Assembly: GCA_964596185.1 (NCBI GenBank)
Contig: CAZQUE010000001.1
Span: 1-64,000 of the forward strand
Length of the DNA: 64,000 nt
Origin: DYKG01 sp964596185
Lineage (GTDB): Bacteria > Muiribacteriota > Ozemobacteria > Ozemobacterales > Ozemobacteraceae
Direction of reading: 5' to 3'
Made by a program: the position numbers and the translations under genes. The notes beneath the pieces are model-generated. The model ran no database searches. It was not told the DNA's origin and saw only the letters and a list, made by a program, of their open reading frames with translations. Below, one piece after another: positions 8,762 through 18,500 of the stretch. Within the stretch, counting starts at the first letter, position 1; every line of letters begins with the position of its first letter.

Positions 8762-9393
8762 TGAGATATTTCTGGCAAAGAGCGATTGTTGTGGGTTTGT
8801 TGCTCGTTATTATTCTGCCCGCTATCGCAGGAGCGCAGGCTAATCCCAGGCGCTTTCACTATATGGGAACTTCTGTATTCAACATGCCTACAGGCTTTAC
8901 CAGGTCAGCCATGTGCTACATCAACGATGGCGGTCATTCGGCAGCTTTGTTTTCTCAGGCGTTGATGGCCAATTTCATTGAAGTTTCGATGCTTAGACAT
9001 ATGAACGGTGCCGAAAGTGGCAAAAATGTATTGAATTTCAAAGTAAAAGCCATTGAGGAAGACCTTGTAATTCCAAGCATTGTCTGGGGTGTTTCCGATG
9101 TTAATACCCAGCTTGGTTCGAAAATTTTCTATTTTGCCGCTTCCAAATCGATCGAAACTTTTGGAGTTACGCTACATGCCGGAATTTACAAAGATCCTGT
9201 GACTACCGAGAGAAAAAACTTTTTTGCCTTTGAAAAAATGGTTTTTCCTTTAGTGACAATTGGTGCAGAAAGAAACGATGATATCGATACTTTTGGCATA
9301 AAGCTGAGTCCTTATCCAGGCTTGAGTCTGGAAATCGCCCAAAGAGATCGCAAAGAAGAAATTTACAACCTCAATTATTTCAGGTCATATTAG
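8758..9393 (+). CDS. Exported protein of unknown function in the lipid A operon
   Basis: The protein has 211 aa. A clear signal peptide (hydrophobic residues 8-24, AIAGAQA cleavage) is followed by a sequence rich in alternating hydrophobic and aromatic strands (KIFYFAASKSIETFGVTLHAGIY; FGIKLSPYPGLSLEIAQ). That pattern suggests a small beta-barrel or beta-sandwich envelope protein, in the manner of YjbH-like proteins, but I cannot confirm a family. It overlaps the lpxD stop by four bases and ends 3 bases before lpxC-fabZ, so it is translationally coupled inside the lipid A operon. A role in the outer membrane is inferred from location only. Confidence 0.72.
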   Translation: MMRYFWQRAIVVGLLLVIILPAIAGAQANPRRFHYMGTSVFNMPTGFTRSAMCYINDGGHSAALFSQALMANFIEVSMLRHMNGAESGKNVLNFKVKAIEEDLVIPSIVWGVSDVNTQLGSKIFYFAASKSIETFGVTLHAGIYKDPVTTERKNFFAFEKMVFPLVTIGAERNDDIDTFGIKLSPYPGLSLEIAQRDRKEEIYNLNYFRSY

Positions 9394-9396
9394 TTC

Positions 9397-10683
9397 ATGC
9401 GCGAAAATCAGTATACTATTGCTGAGCCGATAAAACTCGAAGGCATAGGTCTTCATACCGGCAAACCGGTCGTTCTTTCGTTCAAGCCGGCTAAGGCCAA
9501 CTCTGGTATTTCATTCGTTCGTACCGATCTGCCAGGGCGCCCTTTTATCAAAGCATGTCTTGATAATGTCGTCGCTACTAATCGAGGTACTGTTTTACGG
9601 CAAAATGAAGCACAGGTTCACACGGTTGAACATGTGCTTGCCGCAGTTTCCGGAAGTGGTATCGATAATATCGAAATAGAGTTGTCCAGTGAGGAACCTC
9701 CGGCTGGAGATGGCAGTGCGAGCCTTTTCATCGATTTACTCAAAACGGCGGGCCGAAAATCACTGGAAGAGCACAGAGAAGTCATTAGGCTCGACCATTC
9801 CTTCTGGCATAAGGATGGCGATAAATTCATGGCTTATTTGCCTTCTGACAAGCTTGAAATTAGCTTTTATCTCGATTATAACAATGGTTTGCTCGATCCT
9901 CAGAGCACCAGAGTTGAAATAGATCAGCAGACTTTTACCACGCGAATTGGCCGCGCCAGAACCTTCGGCTTCGAATATGAATTTGAAATGCTTGCAGCCA
10001 ACAATCTGGCTCGCGGTGGCAGTCTCGATAACGCTATAGTTATCGGTAATGATGGTAAAGTTCAGAATGAAGGTGGATTAAGAGATCCGCAGGAATTTGT
10101 TTTGCATAAAATTTTAGACTTTGTCGGAGATTTTTCGCTTCTTGGAAAGAGAGTTACCGGGCATTTTATCGCAGAAAAAACCGGTCATGGTTTCAATGTA
10201 AAATTTGCCCGAATGCTTAGGGAAAAATTCTGCCAGAGCCAGTCAAGAAAGGATTCCAGTATGATGTATATCCAAGATATAAAAGAGGTTCTGCCGCATC
10301 GTTACCCGTTTCTTCTCGTAGATCGGATTCTGTCGATCGTGCCTGGTGAATCAATCGTCGGCATTAAAAACGTCACCGCCAATGAAGAATTTTTTAATGG
10401 GCATTTTCCGCAAAAGCCGGTAATGCCAGGTGTGTTGATCGTTGAGGCTATGGCGCAGGTGGCGGGAGTTCTTTTTTTGTCGCAGCCTGAAAACAAAGGC
10501 AAGGTTCCTTTCTTTTGTGGAATTGATAAAGTCAGATTCCGACGCCCGGTTGTGCCTGGAGATCGTCTTGAATTCTCGGTAAAAGTTTTGAAAGTTCGTG
10601 GAAATACTGGTAAGGTAGAGGCTGAAGCCAGAGTTGATGGCGAGTTGGTTACCGGTGGCGAACTGATGTTTCAGCTGGTCTGA
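9397..10683 (+). CDS. lpxC-fabZ: Bifunctional LpxC-FabZ: UDP-3-O-acyl-GlcNAc deacetylase / 3-hydroxyacyl-ACP dehydratase
   Basis: The protein has 428 aa. Residues 1-285 are LpxC, with zinc ligands H79 (TVEHV), H237 and D241 (HKILDFVGD), plus H264 in KTGHGFN. Residues about 290-428 are FabZ, with LPHRYPFLLVDR, GHFP (H336) and the catalytic Glu in VEAMAQ (E350). LpxC carries out the committed, zinc-dependent deacetylation of lipid A synthesis; FabZ dehydrates 3-hydroxyacyl-ACP in fatty acid elongation. Both use the same pool of hydroxyacyl-ACP. Such fusions are known from several diderm phyla but not from E. coli. All key residues are present in both halves, and the gene is followed by lpxA. 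Confidence 0.95.
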   Translation: MRENQYTIAEPIKLEGIGLHTGKPVVLSFKPAKANSGISFVRTDLPGRPFIKACLDNVVATNRGTVLRQNEAQVHTVEHVLAAVSGSGIDNIEIELSSEEPPAGDGSASLFIDLLKTAGRKSLEEHREVIRLDHSFWHKDGDKFMAYLPSDKLEISFYLDYNNGLLDPQSTRVEIDQQTFTTRIGRARTFGFEYEFEMLAANNLARGGSLDNAIVIGNDGKVQNEGGLRDPQEFVLHKILDFVGDFSLLGKRVTGHFIAEKTGHGFNVKFARMLREKFCQSQSRKDSSMMYIQDIKEVLPHRYPFLLVDRILSIVPGESIVGIKNVTANEEFFNGHFPQKPVMPGVLIVEAMAQVAGVLFLSQPENKGKVPFFCGIDKVRFRRPVVPGDRLEFSVKVLKVRGNTGKVEAEARVDGELVTGGELMFQLV

Positions 10684-10706
10684 CCTGAATCCGAAGGGAG
10701 AAAACA

Positions 10707-11513
10707 ATGTCTGTACATCCTATGGCCGTCGTCGCTCCAGAAGCAAAGTTACACCCCACAGTAAAAGTTGGTCCTTTTACAGTCATTGGCCCAAATGTTG
10801 AAATTGGTGAAAATACCATTATTGGTCCCAATTGCACCATTGACGGACACACAACCATTGGTAAAAACAATGTTTTGTCGCCGTCGGTTAATATCGGCCA
10901 ACCGCCCCAGGACCTGAAATTCAAAGGCGAGAAGTCTTTCGTCAAAATAGGAGATGGAAACCATTTCCGAGAATGCGTAACTGTTCATCTTGCCGAAGGT
11001 GAAGGAAATTCAACCATTATAGGCGATAATAACCTTTTTATGGCTTATGTGCACATTGCTCACAATTGTAAAGTCGGCAGCAATACCATCATGTCAAATT
11101 GCTCTACTCTGGCTGGACACGTAGAAGTCGGTGACCGAGCAGTTCTTGGCGGATTTACCGGCATTCATCAGTTTTGTAAAGTCGGTTGCATGGTTATGGT
11201 CGGCGGTATGAGTAAAATTGTTAAAGATGTTCCACCCTTCATAAAGATTGATGGGAATCCGGCTCGCGTTATCGGTTTGAATGCCGTTGGTCTGCGCCGT
11301 AATGATGTTTCAAAAGAATCTATTGCCAATATTCGCCAGCTTTTCAAGGTCTTTTTCAGATCTGACATGAACGTATCCCAGGTTATTGAAAAATGGGATT
11401 CACTTGTTGATGCCAATGATGAGCAGGTGAAAAAATTCCGTGCCTTTATCGAAAACTCGAAGCGTGGAGTTTATAAACGTACTCGAAAGTCAGGCGGGTC
11501 TTCAGAAGATTGA
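10707..11513 (+). CDS. lpxA: UDP-N-acetylglucosamine acyltransferase LpxA
   Basis: The protein has 268 aa, close to the E. coli length of 262. It begins with hexapeptide repeats (VGPFTVIGPNVEIGENTIIG). The catalytic segment VHIAHNCKVG (H116/H119) matches HIAHDC of E. coli LpxA, and a C-terminal helical domain follows from about 190. It transfers the hydroxyacyl chain from ACP to UDP-GlcNAc, the first step of lipid A synthesis. AAGGGAG lies before the ATG. It is the last gene of the operon, followed by a strong terminator. Confidence 0.94.
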   Translation: MSVHPMAVVAPEAKLHPTVKVGPFTVIGPNVEIGENTIIGPNCTIDGHTTIGKNNVLSPSVNIGQPPQDLKFKGEKSFVKIGDGNHFRECVTVHLAEGEGNSTIIGDNNLFMAYVHIAHNCKVGSNTIMSNCSTLAGHVEVGDRAVLGGFTGIHQFCKVGCMVMVGGMSKIVKDVPPFIKIDGNPARVIGLNAVGLRRNDVSKESIANIRQLFKVFFRSDMNVSQVIEKWDSLVDANDEQVKKFRAFIENSKRGVYKRTRKSGGSSED

Positions 11514-11530
11514 TTTGACCTGGTCAAAGA

Positions 11531-11569
11531 CTGCCGCCGGCTTTATCTCATGCCGGCGGCAGTTTTTTT
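11531..11569 (+). terminator. Intrinsic terminator after lpxA
   Basis: The 11-bp GC-rich stem CTGCCGCCGGC / GCCGGCGGCAG has a 10-base loop and is followed by seven T. It closes the bamA-lpxA operon. Confidence 0.92.
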
Positions 11570-11599
11570 ATGCTAAAGTGGTCACAGAGGTTGTTTTTG

Positions 11600-12319
11600 A
11601 TGGGAATAATTTCTGATCTTATTTCTGCATTTATGCCGTTTCGCTGCCATGTCTGTTCTGAATCGACATCGCCCGGGACAGTTCTGTGCCCCGGGTGTTT
11701 CAATCGATTAAATAAATCTTTAAACAAGCCGGTCGAAGTTTTTGACACTGTTTGCGAATTTCCGGTCTTTACCCTGAGCGAGTATGATTCTTTCGTAGCC
11801 GATGTTATAAAACTGATAAAATACCGACCTTCGAAAAAGTTGCCCGACTATTTTGCCCGCATTATCAGAGAGAGGAAGCTTTTACAGGATTTTTTTCCCG
11901 GGGAAAAGATCTTTATTCCAGTGCCGATGCACAAAAGCAGATTGCAGGAGCGCGGCTTCAATCAGGCGGAAATGTTTGCCCAGGCAATGGCTGATGCTGG
12001 TAAGGCCCACTTCTCTCCGGCTTTGGTGAGAATTCGTTCAACAATTCCCCAGGCAAGTTGCTCGGAAGAAGAGCGCCTGGTTAATCTCGACCAGGCGATA
12101 GAACTTGCCGGCGGCCTGGATTTGCAAAGTTTTTCCGGCAAAAAGCTGATTCTTGTCGATGACGTTGCAACTACCGGAACCACATTGCGGCAATGCTGGC
12201 TAAAACTAAGGGATTTGCGACCTGCAGGAATTTATGCGCTGGTGCTATCTCATTCCTTTAAAAAGAAAGATCGTCCTGATAACGCTTCTGAATTTGACAA
12301 GAGAAGAAAAGAGATTTAG
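11600..12319 (+). CDS. ComF-family phosphoribosyltransferase-like protein
   Basis: The protein has 239 aa if started at the ATG at 11600, which has AGAGG 9 bases upstream; the earlier in-frame ATG at 11570 abuts the terminator T-run. A four-Cys zinc finger (CHVC...CPGC) lies near the N-terminus. The PRPP-binding loop LILVDDVATTGTTL lies near the C-terminus, and RGFNQAE in the middle is typical of ComF/GntX. Homologues are linked to DNA uptake or phosphoribosyl chemistry. No competence genes are nearby, so a competence role is not supported here. Confidence 0.85.
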   Translation: MGIISDLISAFMPFRCHVCSESTSPGTVLCPGCFNRLNKSLNKPVEVFDTVCEFPVFTLSEYDSFVADVIKLIKYRPSKKLPDYFARIIRERKLLQDFFPGEKIFIPVPMHKSRLQERGFNQAEMFAQAMADAGKAHFSPALVRIRSTIPQASCSEEERLVNLDQAIELAGGLDLQSFSGKKLILVDDVATTGTTLRQCWLKLRDLRPAGIYALVLSHSFKKKDRPDNASEFDKRRKEI

Positions 12320-12339
12320 AATAACTTTGTAAATTTAGC

Positions 12340-12367
12340 TAAATGAACCCGCTTGATCGTCCGATAT
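12340..12367 (+). promoter_or_regulatory. Sigma-28-type promoter upstream of flgM
   Basis: TAAA (12340-12343), a 16-base spacer and TCCGATAT (12360-12367; 6 of 8 to GCCGATAA). It lies 75 bases before the flgM ATG. The same 16-base spacing is seen at the flgK site. Confidence 0.55.
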
Positions 12368-12442
12368 TCAATTTTGGAGGCGTCCCCCGCTTTCAAAAGA
12401 CAAACAAAATGGGGGAGACGTTCAAGGGAGTCAGGAGGAACC

Positions 12443-12823
12443 ATGAAGGTTTCCAATATCAATGTAACTAGTATCTATCAGGACCAGGTTAAGAAAGCCA
12501 AAGGCGAAAAGGTTGACGGCGAATTCGGCAAAATGATGCAGGATTCAGCAGGGAAAACCGAGAACCAGGCCAAGGTTTTCCACCCACCCAGCGGCATCAA
12601 CCCCAATAACCCGATTTTGTCAGGTGCGCCGGTAGCGCAGGCTGACCCGGTTGAAACGGTTAAATTCGCTGCTGAAGTCGTAGCAGGCGAACCAGATGTT
12701 CGAGCGGAGAAAGTCGATCGAATTAAAAAGCTGTTTGAAGCTGGGCAATATAACGTCCCCGCGGAAGCAGTAGCTGAAAGACTTTGGGCCAGCGGCGTCA
12801 TAACAAGCTCATGGGAGGGATGA
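12443..12823 (+). CDS. flgM: Anti-sigma-28 factor FlgM
   Basis: The protein has 126 aa from the ATG at 12443, which has CAGGAGG upstream; the in-frame ATG at 12353 is far from any ribosome site. The C-terminal half (VRAEKVDRIKKLFEAGQYNVPAEAVAERLW) matches the sigma-binding helices of FlgM. The N-terminal part is low-complexity and probably unfolded, as in the family. FlgM holds the flagellar sigma factor FliA until the hook is complete and is then exported. A sigma-28-type promoter precedes the gene and flgN follows after 7 bases. Confidence 0.85.
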   Translation: MKVSNINVTSIYQDQVKKAKGEKVDGEFGKMMQDSAGKTENQAKVFHPPSGINPNNPILSGAPVAQADPVETVKFAAEVVAGEPDVRAEKVDRIKKLFEAGQYNVPAEAVAERLWASGVITSSWEG

Positions 12824-12830
12824 CCTCCTT

Positions 12831-13313
12831 TTGAAGGCAACTGTTGACCAGCTGAAAGTCATTCTCGAAGAGGAGCTGAACGTCTATCAGCAGCTTTTGC
12901 GCCTTGCCGGCGAAAAGAAGAAGCTGTTGCTGGAGAAGTTTTCGACTGAGCTGCAGACTATCGTGAGTCAGGAAGAAATTCTTGTGCAGCGTTTGATCGA
13001 ACTTGAACCTCAGCGTCGAGAATGTGTTTTGAAGATAACCGGAAGTCAGGAAGCCAGTCTCGATGAAGCCGTTGAAGTCGTCAGTGAGGACGATGGCAAA
13101 TCAGACCTGTGGATGACCGGATCGCAGCTGCGAGATGTTGTTGCCCAGATCAAAAAAGCGAATGATGAAAATCAGCGTTTGCTGGAGCAGGCGTTGGAAC
13201 TGACCCAATACTCAATCAAGCTTATTACCCGCGCTCCGAAAGATGTGACCTACGGAGCGACTGGAACCCAGACAACCAAAAAAGGCTTTTCACTGATCGA
13301 TCGAAAAGCCTGA
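12831..13313 (+). CDS. flgN: Flagellar export chaperone FlgN
   Basis: The protein has 160 aa and a probable TTG start at 12831, because GGGAGGG lies upstream and no ATG fits the conserved N-terminus. The sequence is almost entirely helical (LKVILEEELNVYQQLLRLAGEKKKLL), the pattern of FlgN. FlgN keeps the hook-filament junction proteins FlgK and FlgL ready for export, and both are encoded directly downstream. The assignment rests on helical pattern, length and gene order. Confidence 0.8.
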   Translation: MKATVDQLKVILEEELNVYQQLLRLAGEKKKLLLEKFSTELQTIVSQEEILVQRLIELEPQRRECVLKITGSQEASLDEAVEVVSEDDGKSDLWMTGSQLRDVVAQIKKANDENQRLLEQALELTQYSIKLITRAPKDVTYGATGTQTTKKGFSLIDRKA

Positions 13314-13320
13314 GTTTGAA

Positions 13321-13384
13321 AAAAGCCTTTTACCAGGCCTGTTGCTGCTTACTGCGGCAAGGTTTGGTAGAAGGTTTTTATTTT
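13321..13384 (+). terminator. Long hairpin terminator between flgN and flgK
   Basis: Positions 13321-13340 pair with 13360-13379 over about 20 bp, including G-U pairs. The stem ends in TTTTTATTTT. It separates the flgMN transcript from flgK, which has its own promoter just downstream. Confidence 0.65.
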
Positions 13385-13387
13385 AGC

Positions 13388-13415
13388 TAAATTAAGCTGT
13401 AGTAATCGCCGATAA
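13388..13415 (+). promoter_or_regulatory. Sigma-28 promoter upstream of flgK
   Basis: TAAA (13388-13391), a 16-base spacer and a perfect GCCGATAA (13408-13415), 75 bases before the flgK ATG. This is the best sigma-28 match in the window and predicts FliA-dependent expression of flgK-flgL-fliW-csrA. Confidence 0.8.
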
Positions 13416-13490
13416 AGATAGTAGGGAAAAAATATTTTCTCCAGATGGCATCAAAAAGCATATAAGCCATCAACTATAAGGAGGCCGGCG

Positions 13491-15491
13491 ATGACTGGTT
13501 CATTTTTCGGGCTGCAGATCGGCAAATCTGCAATTTTCACCCAGCGCAAAGCGATGGATGTTACATCGCACAACATTGCCAATGCCAATACAGAAGGCTA
13601 TTCCAGGCAACGCGCGGTAATCGAAGCTTCTCGACCATACATGATTTCCAGCTTGGTGACACCAGTTTCAGCCCAACAGATTGGTACCGGTTCTACGGTT
13701 GCCAAAATCCAGCAGTTTCGCGACGAATTCATCGATGCCAAAATTACTGATGAAACCTCGGCGTTGAACTGGAATACCACTGCTGACAGTCTTTTGAAAG
13801 AGATTGAAGCCATTCTGAACGAGCCTGGAGACGCCACCTTGCGTGACCAGCTCGATAAATATTGGGCCGCCTGGGAAACTCTATCCACTGACGCTTCAAA
13901 TACAGCTTTGAGAAGAAATCTTCTCGAAGAAACGCAGACTCTTATTGAGAGCTTCAAGGAAATCGATTCGCAATTGCGCTATCTGAAAGGCACTCCGGGT
14001 TATTGTGCGACCGGCAGTATCGAAAATCAGGTTCAGGATACGGTTAAAGAAATAAACAATCTGGCCAATCTGATTGCTGATCTCAATCGCCAGATCGGGC
14101 GCTCTGAAACGAACGTGAACAATGCCAACGATCTGCGTGATCAGCGACAACTGGCTTTGGAAAAGCTTGCGGCCCTGGTTAATGTCGACTCTTTTTATAA
14201 CGAAAATGATGTTCTGACAATCAATGTTGGTGCGCACACCCTGGTGCAGGATATAACCGTTCATGAGCTTAGCGTAGTGGTAAAAAATGGTGAAAGCGCC
14301 AGCAGCATTGCGGGATCGGCAACTTATCCAGAACTTTCCGACAATGCCGAAGTCGCTACTGCTTCATTGCAATATACTGCTGAACAGCGAAACATCACTC
14401 TAACAGTTTCGCAACTTGCGCAGGCTCACGAACAGTATTCCTTTCTGACCTTTCATCCACTGAACGGACCGCTTTCAAATTTTGGTGTCACCAGCGGCAG
14501 TTTTTATGTAAATGGTCGTGAATTTTTTATTGATGCAGAAAACACCGATATGAACGGTCTGGCTAAAATGCTTGATGAAGCCAATCTGAATATCGATGCT
14601 TTTATCAATGAAGCAGGCCAGCTCGAACTCAAGTCAACCCACACCGGATCAGAATATCAGATAACTTCTTCAGACGGCACCAGCAATCTGATTACGGTAA
14701 TGAATCTGCAGACCAACAAGGCGGCTCAGGATGCCCGGTTCAATTTTGGTGGCCAGGAATACTATTCCTCAAAGAACGTTGTTACCGATGCAATTGAAGG
14801 CGTTACTCTTTATTTGAACGACACAGGTGTTGCCAACCTTGACCTGCGCCCAATCGTAACCAGCGGTACTTTAAAGGGCTTGCTGGAAGTTAGGGATGGA
14901 GTTATTGACGCCACTTTGGCTGACCTGAATAAGCTTGCATATACTCTGGCAACTGAAACCAACCAGATTCATCGCACCGGCTACGGACTTGATGGTCAGA
15001 CCGGTCGCAATTACTTTGCTGCATTTACTTCCGTTGATGTTAACAATCCTTATAAAGATTACATTCAGAGCATGTCGCTGAGTGACTCTGTTGCGAATAA
15101 TATTGAGAAAATCGCAGCCGCTGGTGGCACCATCGAACATCCGACCGACAGGTTACGCACTTACAATGGCGATGGTGACGGTTCGAATGCCATAAAAATC
15201 GCCCAATTGAAATTTGAAAGCTTTTTCAATGAGGGTAAGTCGAATTTTAACGATTATTACAATGAGATGATTACTGAAGTAGCCACGATAAGCGAACGCT
15301 ACGAACACGAAGCGGAATACAGCAACAGTCTAATGACTCAGCTCGATGCCAAACGTGCCGAATTGTCGGGGGTTTCTCTTGATGAAGAACTTGCGAATCT
15401 TATCAGGTTTCAACATGCCTACAATGCGGCAGCAAAAGTAATTACGACGGTTGATGAAATGCTCGACAAAATCATCAACGGAATGATTTAA
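13491..15491 (+). CDS. flgK: Flagellar hook-associated protein 1 FlgK
   Basis: The protein has 666 aa and TAAGGAGG before the ATG. The N-terminus (QRKAMDVTSHNIANANTEGYSRQ) carries the axial-protein SHNIANANT motif. The C-terminus (LANLIRFQHAYNAAAKVITTVDEMLDKIING) is typical of the rod-hook-HAP family. FlgK forms the first junction ring between hook and filament. It is longer than the E. coli protein (547 aa), with the extra length in the central domain. FlgL follows 34 bases later. Confidence 0.95.
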   Translation: MTGSFFGLQIGKSAIFTQRKAMDVTSHNIANANTEGYSRQRAVIEASRPYMISSLVTPVSAQQIGTGSTVAKIQQFRDEFIDAKITDETSALNWNTTADSLLKEIEAILNEPGDATLRDQLDKYWAAWETLSTDASNTALRRNLLEETQTLIESFKEIDSQLRYLKGTPGYCATGSIENQVQDTVKEINNLANLIADLNRQIGRSETNVNNANDLRDQRQLALEKLAALVNVDSFYNENDVLTINVGAHTLVQDITVHELSVVVKNGESASSIAGSATYPELSDNAEVATASLQYTAEQRNITLTVSQLAQAHEQYSFLTFHPLNGPLSNFGVTSGSFYVNGREFFIDAENTDMNGLAKMLDEANLNIDAFINEAGQLELKSTHTGSEYQITSSDGTSNLITVMNLQTNKAAQDARFNFGGQEYYSSKNVVTDAIEGVTLYLNDTGVANLDLRPIVTSGTLKGLLEVRDGVIDATLADLNKLAYTLATETNQIHRTGYGLDGQTGRNYFAAFTSVDVNNPYKDYIQSMSLSDSVANNIEKIAAAGGTIEHPTDRLRTYNGDGDGSNAIKIAQLKFESFFNEGKSNFNDYYNEMITEVATISERYEHEAEYSNSLMTQLDAKRAELSGVSLDEELANLIRFQHAYNAAAKVITTVDEMLDKIINGMI

Positions 15492-15525
15492 GCGTTTACA
15501 GAAAGATAATCAGGAGGCAACCTGA

Positions 15526-18500
15526 ATGCGAGTAACAAATCAATACATAATAAACTCGTTCGTAAACCAGATTAACCGAAACAATACCGCCCTAAGCAAT
15601 ACCCAGATAAAGGTAAGTTCGGGCAAAAACTATATTCGTCCCTCTGAAAGCCCCACGGCCAATGCCTTGTCAATGCTCTATAAGACAGAGATTGTTGAAA
15701 ACAAACAGTATTCAGCCAATGTCGACAATGCTAATCAGTGGTATGAAAACATAGATGCTTCGCTTACAACGGTTGAGACTGCGATTCAGCGGGTTCGTGA
15801 ACTAGCTGTTCAGGGCGCTAACGATACTCTGGTGCAGGAGGATCGTGATGCTATCGCCAAGGAAATAAATGAACTGTTGTTGCATCTGGTCGATGTCGGA
15901 AACACTAATGTTGCCGGCCAGTATATCTTTGCCGGTCATGATGTAGATAAAAAGCCTTTTAGTTATCTAAATGGCATTGACTCGGGAACTAACCCCAATA
16001 TGGTTACATTCTCTCTTGGCGATGTCAGAGACGATATAAATCTTAACAGTCCGATGGGTGTCTATTACAATGGTGATAATAAAAGAATAACTACAGAAAT
16101 TGATCGTGGCACTATTGTAGAAAAAAGCGTGACCGGTCATGAAATCTTTTTTGGCTCAAGCGTAATAACTCCTACTCCGGGTTTTACCTATACTTATCCG
16201 CCGCTTGAAAAGAGCTTGCCTCTCGATGCTTTGAATTCTGGAAGAGGTGTGCAGCAAGGTACCATAATCGTTACTGACCAAAACAATGTTGAGCACAAAA
16301 TAGATCTTTCAACTGCGCATACTCTCGACGACGTCATTGGAATCATCAACGACAGTCGCTCATTTGAAGCCGGAATCGAAGAGGTGCCGTCTGATACGGC
16401 AGCTGCTTTGGGTCTTTACCGAAATGCCGGACAGACGAGCACTTTGATTGGTCTGTCTGATCCGAAAATGCTTTCCGAATTTACCAATCTCACAGATCTC
16501 AATAGCGGATTAGGGGTTCCTGATGGTTATCTGAACATCAATACCCGGGATGGCCGCAACCATAGAGTCGATTTGACCGGCGCCGTCACCGTCGGTGATG
16601 TGGTCGCCCGAATAAATGCCATTGAAGGTGGTACCACGGTTGAAGCGACCTTTGACATGATTCACAAAAGAATAGATCTCAAAGATATCACGGGTGGAAG
16701 TGGTGACTTTTCAGTTGATTCGACCAGAACACAGCTTTATATCAAAGATCTTGATCCTCATGTGGCCACCGACCTGGGATTGCTCAACAACGTCGGCGCT
16801 GGCAATCAAATTTTCTCAACTTATGATGAAGACATGGAGTCAGAAGCTACACCATTGAGCTTCCTCAACGGTGGTGATGGTGTTGAGGCCGGATATATCG
16901 ATATTACCGGGCACGATGGCATCACTCGAACAATAGATCTTACCACCGCTGGGACTCCTCAAGATGTCATCGACGCCATAAATGACCCTTTAAATGGCGC
17001 TTTCCCGTCACAGACAGCCAGTTTTGACCTTGTCAGTAAACGTATTGTTATAACTGATAATACTGTCGGACCAGAAGATTTTCGAATTGAAGAGGTTTTT
17101 GGCGCAAATCCGGTTTCGGTTAAAGAAATCACCACGGTGACCAAAAATCTTGGTCTGCTCAAATCTTCGCAGGGAAATACCATCGTCGGCGATTCGCTGG
17201 TTCCAGCTGGACTGACTCTGGCTGACCCTTTGGCCAATCTTGTGCCACCGCCGGAAACCGGTTTCATGGTCATTCGTGGTGCTGATGACGAACCCGTAGA
17301 TGTCGATCTGACCGGAGCGGCAACCATCGGTGATGTTGTCAATGCTATCAACAATACCGGCAAATTTTCGGCAACCTGGGATACTACTGCAAATCGTTTT
17401 GTAGTTTCCGATCCAAATGCGGTGAACGGCAATTTTGGGATCACAATTGAAGAAACTTCCAATCCTGGCCGAGATCTGGGGCTAATACAAAACACGAGCA
17501 ATCATACTCAGACTACTCTGACCGGTGCGCCGATAACCGTTAAGGCACTGCCAACTTTAACCGGTTCTCTTGATATGAATCCGGCTGTGACCCGCGAAAC
17601 AGAGCTTAAGGCGTTGAATTCAGGCAGAACTTTCAATTCGGGGGTTAATCTGGGTTTTATCCGCATCACCGATAAAGCCGGGCATTTCAAGGCTATAGAT
17701 CTGCGTGGGTCTACGACAATTGGCGACGTTCTTGATAAAATAAACGACCCAGCCAACGGACTTTACATTGAGGCGAGGATAAACGCTGATCAGAATGGCC
17801 TCGAAATCATAGATAAAAATCATGGCGCGACGGGAAAGATGGAAATCATCGACATCGATAGCACTAGTGCCTTCGATCTGGGCATTGTCGGGCAAACCGT
17901 AGATCACAACTGGATTGGAAAAGACATTGATCCCGGGATGACTGCAACCACGCCAATAAGTGCTTTGCGCGTTAACGATGGTGGAGTCGTAACCGGTAAA
18001 GTTTACGTTCAAAGTGGCGAATTTTCTGGAGAAATCGATCTGACCGGAGTGAAAACGGTTGGAGAGATGATCGACAAATTTTCAAATACTGACGCGAATT
18101 TTAATATCCAGGCCTGGATATCTGATGATGGTAAACGTATAAACCTTACCAATACCAAGGGCGAGCCATATATAAAAGTGCGCGACCTGGCCGAGGGCAA
18201 TCCTAATGTCGCTTCATCTTTTGGACTGGGAAATTCGCCATCTGTTTTCACGACCCTGATGGATCTTCGTGACAATCTGCTGAGAAATGATGCCAAAGCG
18301 ATTTCAGAAGAAAGTCTAAAATTTATTGATGAAGATTTAAATCGAATACTTAAATTACACGCTGAAGTGGGCACCAAAAGTAACCGAGTTACAGCAACAA
18401 AAGAAAAACAGGAAAACATTACATTAAACCTAAAGAAAATGCTGTCAAGTGTCGAAGATATAGATATGGCTGAAGCTATTGTCCGGATGACTGAACTGGA

